Source: Lachnospiraceae bacterium
Lineage (GTDB): Bacteria > Bacillota > Clostridia > Lachnospirales > Lachnospiraceae
Reading direction: 5' to 3'
Length of the DNA: 18,695 bases
Assembly (NCBI GenBank): GCA_031285465.1
Contig: JAITWD010000307.1
Location: 1 to 18,695 of the forward strand
The notes below the pieces were generated by a model. The model ran no database searches. It saw only the letters and a program-made list of their open reading frames with translations, and was not told the DNA's origin. Below, piece after piece: positions 14,673 through 18,695 of the stretch. The position numbers were made by a program, and so were the translations under genes. How positions within the stretch are numbered: the stretch's first letter is position 1; every line of letters begins with the position of its first letter.

Positions 14673-15656
14673 TCATTTTTTCTTATTTTTATTACTCTTC
14701 ATTTTAGGCATTTTTTTATGATGACTGGTCTGAATCTTCTTATTCTGAAGATCCATAAATTCTGACTCACTAATTGGTTTTGTCGTTTTTACAATATATA
14801 CACCCTCATTTTCTGCCTTCTTAACCCGTATTTTGGCTTTTACAAATCCGTGTTCGGAGCAGTGGGAAACACTGAAATAATGCTTTCCATTAATGGTGAA
14901 CCATTTGATCTTCCGTCTTAGGTTTCGTTTTACACCCGAGGTTTTTTCACATAAAAAACATCGAGTACTTAAAACCTCTTTGTCATTTAAGGCTTCCGCT
15001 TTGTCAGCAAATTCTACCGATATATATTTATGATAATTTTCAAAATTAACGTGTATTTCTTCGGATCGACTTAACGGTAACATAAAAGTATCAAAAGAAT
15101 AGTTTTCTAATACCGATAAATGGATCCTCTGCAAAATCTTGGCGGCATAATAAGCATCACTAAATGCCCGATGAAAAGGCACATCCTTGGCAATCTGCAG
15201 ATAATCGATGGCAAATTCTAAGCTTCGCCGTATTTTTCGATCCTCATATGCGATACTAAATAGCTTCTGAACATCGAGATAACGAACCGGCCGATCCCAA
15301 ATCGGCGGTAGTCCATAGTAACGGATATTTCGTTGCAATTCCACTAAATCCATCGATCCCCATGTACAAAAAATATAATCATCACCGCACCATTCTAAAA
15401 ATTCAGTGATTACCTGGATGAATGAATTACCCTTCATTAAATCACTCATTTGCAATTGGATTATCTTGCTCGTAACATGATGTAGTCTTCGATAAACCGT
15501 TGGACAAATTAATTGATTGAACTCATCGGTTTTCTGCCGTTCACAATTTAGTTTAACCGCTCCTACATCAATTATTTCAAAAGGGATTTCCTTAACCTCT
15601 TCACCTCCGCCGGGACTTCCCTGATTCCATTCCAGATCAAATACAATATAATTCAT
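14673..15656 (-). CDS. DEDDh 3'-5' exonuclease-like protein with Cys/His tail
   Basis: This 327-residue protein begins directly with the Exo I motif FDLEWN (Asp7, Glu9). Exo II lies near TWGSMDLVEL (Asp103) and Exo III is His162-x4-Asp167 in FHRAFSDAYYAA, which makes a DEDDh exonuclease of the KapD/RNase T-like group. Beyond about residue 180 it has an extra domain with paired C-x2-C (TRCFLCEK) and C-x2-H (SHCSEHG), probably a zinc site, and ends in a Lys-rich tail. The substrate is probably RNA but this is not shown. The start is the ATG at 15656 with AAGGA upstream; a frame extension of nine codons is less likely. Confidence 0.85.
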   Translation of the reverse strand: MNYIVFDLEWNQGSPGGGEEVKEIPFEIIDVGAVKLNCERQKTDEFNQLICPTVYRRLHHVTSKIIQLQMSDLMKGNSFIQVITEFLEWCGDDYIFCTWGSMDLVELQRNIRYYGLPPIWDRPVRYLDVQKLFSIAYEDRKIRRSLEFAIDYLQIAKDVPFHRAFSDAYYAAKILQRIHLSVLENYSFDTFMLPLSRSEEIHVNFENYHKYISVEFADKAEALNDKEVLSTRCFLCEKTSGVKRNLRRKIKWFTINGKHYFSVSHCSEHGFVKAKIRVKKAENEGVYIVKTTKPISESEFMDLQNKKIQTSHHKKMPKMKSNKNKKK

Positions 15657-15696
15657 GTGCGTCACTGTCCTTATCCTTAACATAACTGTTGTTAGT

Positions 15697-15724
15697 ATTA
15701 TACATTAAAAAAGAGTTCTGTAGA
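15697..15724 (-). promoter_or_regulatory. Probable promoter of the exonuclease gene
   Basis: On the minus strand TCTACA (15724-15719) lies 16 bp from a perfect TATAAT (15702-15697). The exonuclease ATG follows about 40 bp later. The terminator at 15742-15772 lies just upstream, so a fresh promoter is expected here. Confidence 0.6.
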
Positions 15725-15741
15725 AGAAAAATAAAAATTAA

Positions 15742-15772
15742 GCCGAAAACCATTCTTAGAATAGTTTTCGGC
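15742..15772 (-). terminator. Terminator after tRNA-Arg
   Basis: A long hairpin has 9-bp outer arms (GCCGAAAAC, 15742-15750, with GTTTTCGGC, 15764-15772) and inner pairing ATTCT/AGAAT. On the minus strand it is followed by TTAATTTTTATTTTT. It ends the unit that runs through serS, the DUF3881-type gene and tRNA-Arg. A short T5 on the plus side may allow some bidirectional action. Confidence 0.85.
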
Positions 15773-15780
15773 ACTTTTTC

Positions 15781-15856
15781 TGGCGTCCCTGAGACGATTT
15801 GAACGTCCGACCCCTCGCTTAGGAGGCGAGTGCTCTATCCACTGAGCTACAGAGAC
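15781..15856 (-). tRNA. tRNA-Arg (anticodon CCT)
   Basis: The cloverleaf has acceptor GTCTCTG pairing with CAGGGAC (one G-T pair), D arm GCTCAGTGGATAGAGC, anticodon stem CTCGC/GCGAG with loop CTCCTAA (anticodon CCT), T arm with GTTCAAATC, discriminator G and an encoded CCA (15783-15781). It decodes AGG. It starts only 13 bp after the stop of the DUF3881-type gene, with no room for a separate promoter between them, so it is probably processed from that transcript or read from a promoter inside that gene. Confidence 0.95.
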
Positions 15857-15869
15857 ATTTTAATATGTT

Positions 15870-16751
15870 TTACTCCGGAAAATTAATAAATCCCTGTATC
15901 CATACAATTCCTTTAAAACGACGTCCCGCCTGCGGCTCACCGATTAAATCGGTCTGATTGATACAAACATCCATTTGCAGATCATTACTACTGATCATCA
16001 ATTGATAAATACCTTCGCCGGTAAGTTTATTATGTACCAACCGACAGCCGGTTATCTCTCCTAAGATTGAATATTGATCACACTCAACACCGAAAGGCAT
16101 AAAGTAAGTATCGACTAGCGTGAAAACATCTTCGTTATGAATCTTCTTAGATATCATCGAATAGGTATCCATATCCTCTAGTGTCAGACTCTCTATAGCC
16201 TCTTCGTCGCCCTTTCTGGCGGCTGCTATTAAATTGCCCCGATTCAAGGTTGCACGATTTACCCTTTTACGATCATTTTCGTTTTTACTAATGGGCAACA
16301 TTATTGTACCACTAAGTGACAGTCCTGACAAGGTCAGAGTTGTTCCTCTTATCGGTAATTCTCCAGCATTCTGAAATTTGACATAAGGAATCATATTTTG
16401 CAGATAAAAAATCAAAGAAACACCCACGCGGATATCATCACAAATTCCCGCATACGATTCTTGCGAAGCATGCCGCTCAACCGAAATGTCCTCCTCGGTA
16501 CTGATTGCTGAGCCACGCATATATGGGTAGTAATATTCATATATAAATTTATCCTCTTCGTCAAATTCTCCACAAACGGTAATTCCGATATTTTCGGCGA
16601 AATCCTTACTGAACTCTGCCAAAACAACCTTTTCGCTGTTACTTGTATAAGCTCTGGCCGTTGCTGACAAAACAATCTCGGTTAAAAGCTGTTTCAACTC
16701 ATTTCGATCGGTTAATTTACTAAAACCAATAGCCCGCATATATCTATGCAA
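15870..16751 (-). CDS. DUF3881-type protein of unknown function
   Basis: This 293-residue protein resembles the DUF3881 family known mainly from Lachnospiraceae; the biochemical role is unknown. No signal peptide or membrane helix is seen. The body mixes strands and acidic helices (RAIGFSKLTDRNELKQLL at the start, KGDEEAIESLTLEDMDTYS in the middle, GRRFKGIVWIQGFINFPE at the end). I chose the TTG at 16751 as start: GAGGTGA lies 5 nt upstream, and the resulting N-terminus (M-H-R-Y-M-R-A-I-G-F) fits what I recall of relatives. A GTG three codons earlier would overlap the ribosome binding site. It follows serS by 81 bp on the same strand. Confidence 0.75.
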   Translation of the reverse strand: MHRYMRAIGFSKLTDRNELKQLLTEIVLSATARAYTSNSEKVVLAEFSKDFAENIGITVCGEFDEEDKFIYEYYYPYMRGSAISTEEDISVERHASQESYAGICDDIRVGVSLIFYLQNMIPYVKFQNAGELPIRGTTLTLSGLSLSGTIMLPISKNENDRKRVNRATLNRGNLIAAARKGDEEAIESLTLEDMDTYSMISKKIHNEDVFTLVDTYFMPFGVECDQYSILGEITGCRLVHNKLTGEGIYQLMISSNDLQMDVCINQTDLIGEPQAGRRFKGIVWIQGFINFPE

Positions 16752-16832
16752 GAATTTCACCTCACTTTCTTTTTAAGAAGGATCCTTAAACCATATTTTT
16801 AAATAAATCAATTGCTAAACGCCAATGTACAA

Positions 16833-18110
16833 TTAGCTGAGAGCCGTTTTTCCCCCCATATATGGCTGTAATGCCGTCGGAATCCTAACTGTACCATCTG
16901 CCTGCCTATTATTCTCTAAGAAGGCTATCAGCATCCGTGGCGGAGCTGCAACCGTATTATTTAATGTATGCGCAAAGTATTTACCACTCTCCCCATTTAT
17001 CCGGATTTTTAGACGCCTTGCCTGTGCATCACCCAGATTTGAGCAACTACCAACTTCAAAATATTTCTTCTGCCGTGGTGACCATGCCTCTACGTCAAAA
17101 GATTTTACCTTTAGGTCGGCCAGATCACCGGAACAACATTCCAGTGTTCGTACTGGTATATCTAATGACCGAAATAATTCTACCGTATTTTTCCATAATT
17201 TGTCAAACCATAAATGTGATTCCTCTGGCTTACAAACAACTATCATCTCTTGCTTTTCAAACTGATGGATCCGATAAACACCACGTTCTTCCAGACCATG
17301 AGCACCCTTCTCTTTCCGAAAACAAGGTGAATAGCTGGTCAATGTCTGTGGCAGTTCTGATTCAGGTATGATCGTATCAATATATTTACCAATCATTGAA
17401 TGCTCCGATGTTCCGATCAAGTACAAATCCTCTCCTTCAATCTTATACATCATAGCATCCATTTCCGCAAAACTCATTACTCCAGCAACTACATTGCTAC
17501 GTATCATAAATGGAGGAACACAATAGGTAAAGCCACGTTCAATCATAAAATCCCGAGCATAACTTATCACTGCTGAATGCAGACGGGCAATATCACCCAT
17601 TAAGTAGTAAAAACCATTACCAGCTACCTTACGAGCACTGTCCAGGTCAAGACCATTAAAATCCTCCATGATCTCCGCATGGTAAGGAACTTCAAAATCG
17701 GGCACAACCGGCTCGCCATATTTAGTAATCTCAACGTTTTCCGTATCATCTTTTCCTATCGGTACACTTGAATCGATAATATTAGGAATTACCATCATGA
17801 TTTTAGTTATTTTTTCCTCAAGCTCTCTTTCCTTTTCCTCTAATTCCAATAAAAGTGTCGCCTTGTTTGCAACCTCTGCCTTTTTATTTTCTGCCTCTTC
17901 CTTTTTATTTTGTGCCATCAAAGCTCCGATTTCTTTGGAAATCCGATTACGATTAGCACGCAGGTCGTCAGCTTCTTGTTTGATGGAACGACTGGTTAAA
18001 TCTAATTGGATTACTTCATCAACTAAAGGAAGTTTATGGTCCTGAAATTTTTTGCGGATATTATCTTTAACCACCTCTGGTTGTTCGCGTAACATTCTGA
18101 TATCGATCAC
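16833..18110 (-). CDS. serS: Seryl-tRNA synthetase
   Basis: This 425-residue class II synthetase charges tRNA-Ser. It has an N-terminal antiparallel coiled-coil arm that grips the tRNA (about 28-105, rich in K/E/A), then the catalytic core. Motif 2 is seen in CFRKEKGAHGLEERGVYRIHQ and EKQEM, and SSCSNLGDAQARR-like serine-site residues in GSCSNLGDAQARRLKIR. Motif 3 reads NNTVAAPPRMLIAFLENN instead of the common NGSGLAVGRTLVAILEN, but keeps its Arg. The GTG at 18110 has AGGAGG 8 nt upstream and gives the usual M-I-D-I-R-x-L-R start. No T-box leader fits in the 83-bp gap to the HD-GYP gene, so the two are likely co-transcribed. Confidence 0.96.
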   Translation of the reverse strand: MIDIRMLREQPEVVKDNIRKKFQDHKLPLVDEVIQLDLTSRSIKQEADDLRANRNRISKEIGALMAQNKKEEAENKKAEVANKATLLLELEEKERELEEKITKIMMVIPNIIDSSVPIGKDDTENVEITKYGEPVVPDFEVPYHAEIMEDFNGLDLDSARKVAGNGFYYLMGDIARLHSAVISYARDFMIERGFTYCVPPFMIRSNVVAGVMSFAEMDAMMYKIEGEDLYLIGTSEHSMIGKYIDTIIPESELPQTLTSYSPCFRKEKGAHGLEERGVYRIHQFEKQEMIVVCKPEESHLWFDKLWKNTVELFRSLDIPVRTLECCSGDLADLKVKSFDVEAWSPRQKKYFEVGSCSNLGDAQARRLKIRINGESGKYFAHTLNNTVAAPPRMLIAFLENNRQADGTVRIPTALQPYMGGKTALS

Positions 18111-18193
18111 GATTAGTACCTCCTGGTTTAATACTTCTATTTCTATATGAGCGACATAAAAGATGTCCTTTCATATATTACTTAATTTATTAC

Positions 18194-18695
18194 TTAATTG
18201 TCCAATACCTTTTCAATAAAAACAGTTTTTTCTTTAACAAGATCGATTTCTCGCGGAATAGTTAAAGTATCACCTTTTTTGTCTTTTATAATCTTTATCA
18301 CCGGCCGATTGGAAAATTCACGGTTTTGCCGGACCACTACTCCCGTCTCGCCACTATTGATCAATACATAACTACCAACAGGGTAAACCGCAATGAACTC
18401 TAAAAAAACGTCGGTAACATGTTCATCAAATTGTTTTCCCCGAAAGACCTTCAGATATTCCAGCGCTTCATGAACCTTCACCCGTTCACAGCAAATACCA
18501 CAGATCATTTCGTCAAAGCTATCACAAACAGCAACAATCCGAGCTTCCAAAGGAAGATTTTTTATTTTGAGTGGGAATCCTGAACCATCCATCTTTTCGT
18601 GATGGTATAATACTATGGTCTTACTCAATTCGGAAATCCATGTCTCATCGCGCAAGGTAGAATATCCATAAACCGGATGCTTTTTATATTCTGTT
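18194..18695 (-). CDS. HD-GYP domain protein, 5' end outside the window
   Basis: Only the C-terminal part is present: the frame stays open to the window edge. It holds the second half of an HD-GYP domain, with KKHPVYGYSTL, then HHEKMDGSGFP (the GYP-loop region), ARIVAVCDSFDEM and FRGKQFDEHVTDVFL. This is followed by a small C-terminal segment (PVGSYVLINSGETGVVVRQN, about 60 residues) often seen after such domains. HD-GYP proteins hydrolyse cyclic di-GMP or act in related signalling; the N-terminal sensor part is not visible. Note that the GYP motif here reads as GFP. It lies 83 bp upstream of serS on the same strand. Confidence 0.88.
   Translation of the reverse strand, partial: TEYKKHPVYGYSTLRDETWISELSKTIVLYHHEKMDGSGFPLKIKNLPLEARIVAVCDSFDEMICGICCERVKVHEALEYLKVFRGKQFDEHVTDVFLEFIAVYPVGSYVLINSGETGVVVRQNREFSNRPVIKIIKDKKGDTLTIPREIDLVKEKTVFIEKVLDN

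Noticed and set aside
18111..18193. T-box leader upstream of serS
   Set aside because: The gap is only 83 bp, with no specifier-like stem, no T-box sequence and no terminator; serS appears to be read through from the upstream gene.

Overview
The window reads as chromosome of a low-to-moderate GC Firmicute, most likely a member of the Clostridia close to Lachnospiraceae. This rests on the gene set (YhaM-type HD exoribonuclease, DegV, a DUF3881-type protein, a DEDD exonuclease with a zinc-finger tail), strong AGGAGG-type ribosome binding sites, sigma-A promoters, and GTG/TTG starts. Nearly all genes lie on the minus strand. The exceptions are dacA, a DUF3795 gene and a methyltransferase remnant.

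Layout from left to right. 1-540 has no convincing gene; it holds an inverted-repeat pair and a stem-loop. 541-1858 is an accessory patch: a collagen-like (G-X-Y) protein, a broken SAM-methyltransferase remnant and a small unknown ORF. 1859-3552 is a two-gene sugar cassette (D-lyxose/mannose-type isomerase, then a PfkB fructokinase). 3761-4578 holds a Cys-rich DUF3795 gene and a convergent NUDIX hydrolase gene. 4597-6585 is the most interesting stretch. A 51-bp sequence, which is the last 12 codons plus the stop of rlmD, occurs twice and brackets an AT-rich cassette. The cassette carries a frameshifted HEPN-domain gene and a DUF1016/PDDEXK nuclease gene. It looks like a small island inserted at the 3' end of rlmD.

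6546-11366 is a housekeeping operon transcribed right to left from a good promoter at 11401-11429: degV, a membrane-anchored HtrA-like protein that has lost all three catalytic residues, yhaM and rlmD. A tRNA-Pro(CGG) with its own promoter and terminator follows at 11629-11702. trmB-trxA share a promoter at 13075-13103, divergent from dacA (D-Ala-D-Ala carboxypeptidase). dacA converges on the exonuclease gene. The right end (15781-18695) is a probable transcription unit: HD-GYP protein (cut by the window edge), serS, the DUF3881-type gene, then tRNA-Arg(CCT) and a terminator.

Functionally the core is translation and RNA upkeep (serS, two tRNAs, trmB, rlmD, yhaM), thiol redox (trxA) and envelope (dacA, HtrA-like). 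The left third is accessory material with signs of insertion, truncation and frameshift decay. No CRISPR array, transposase, integrase or rRNA was seen.
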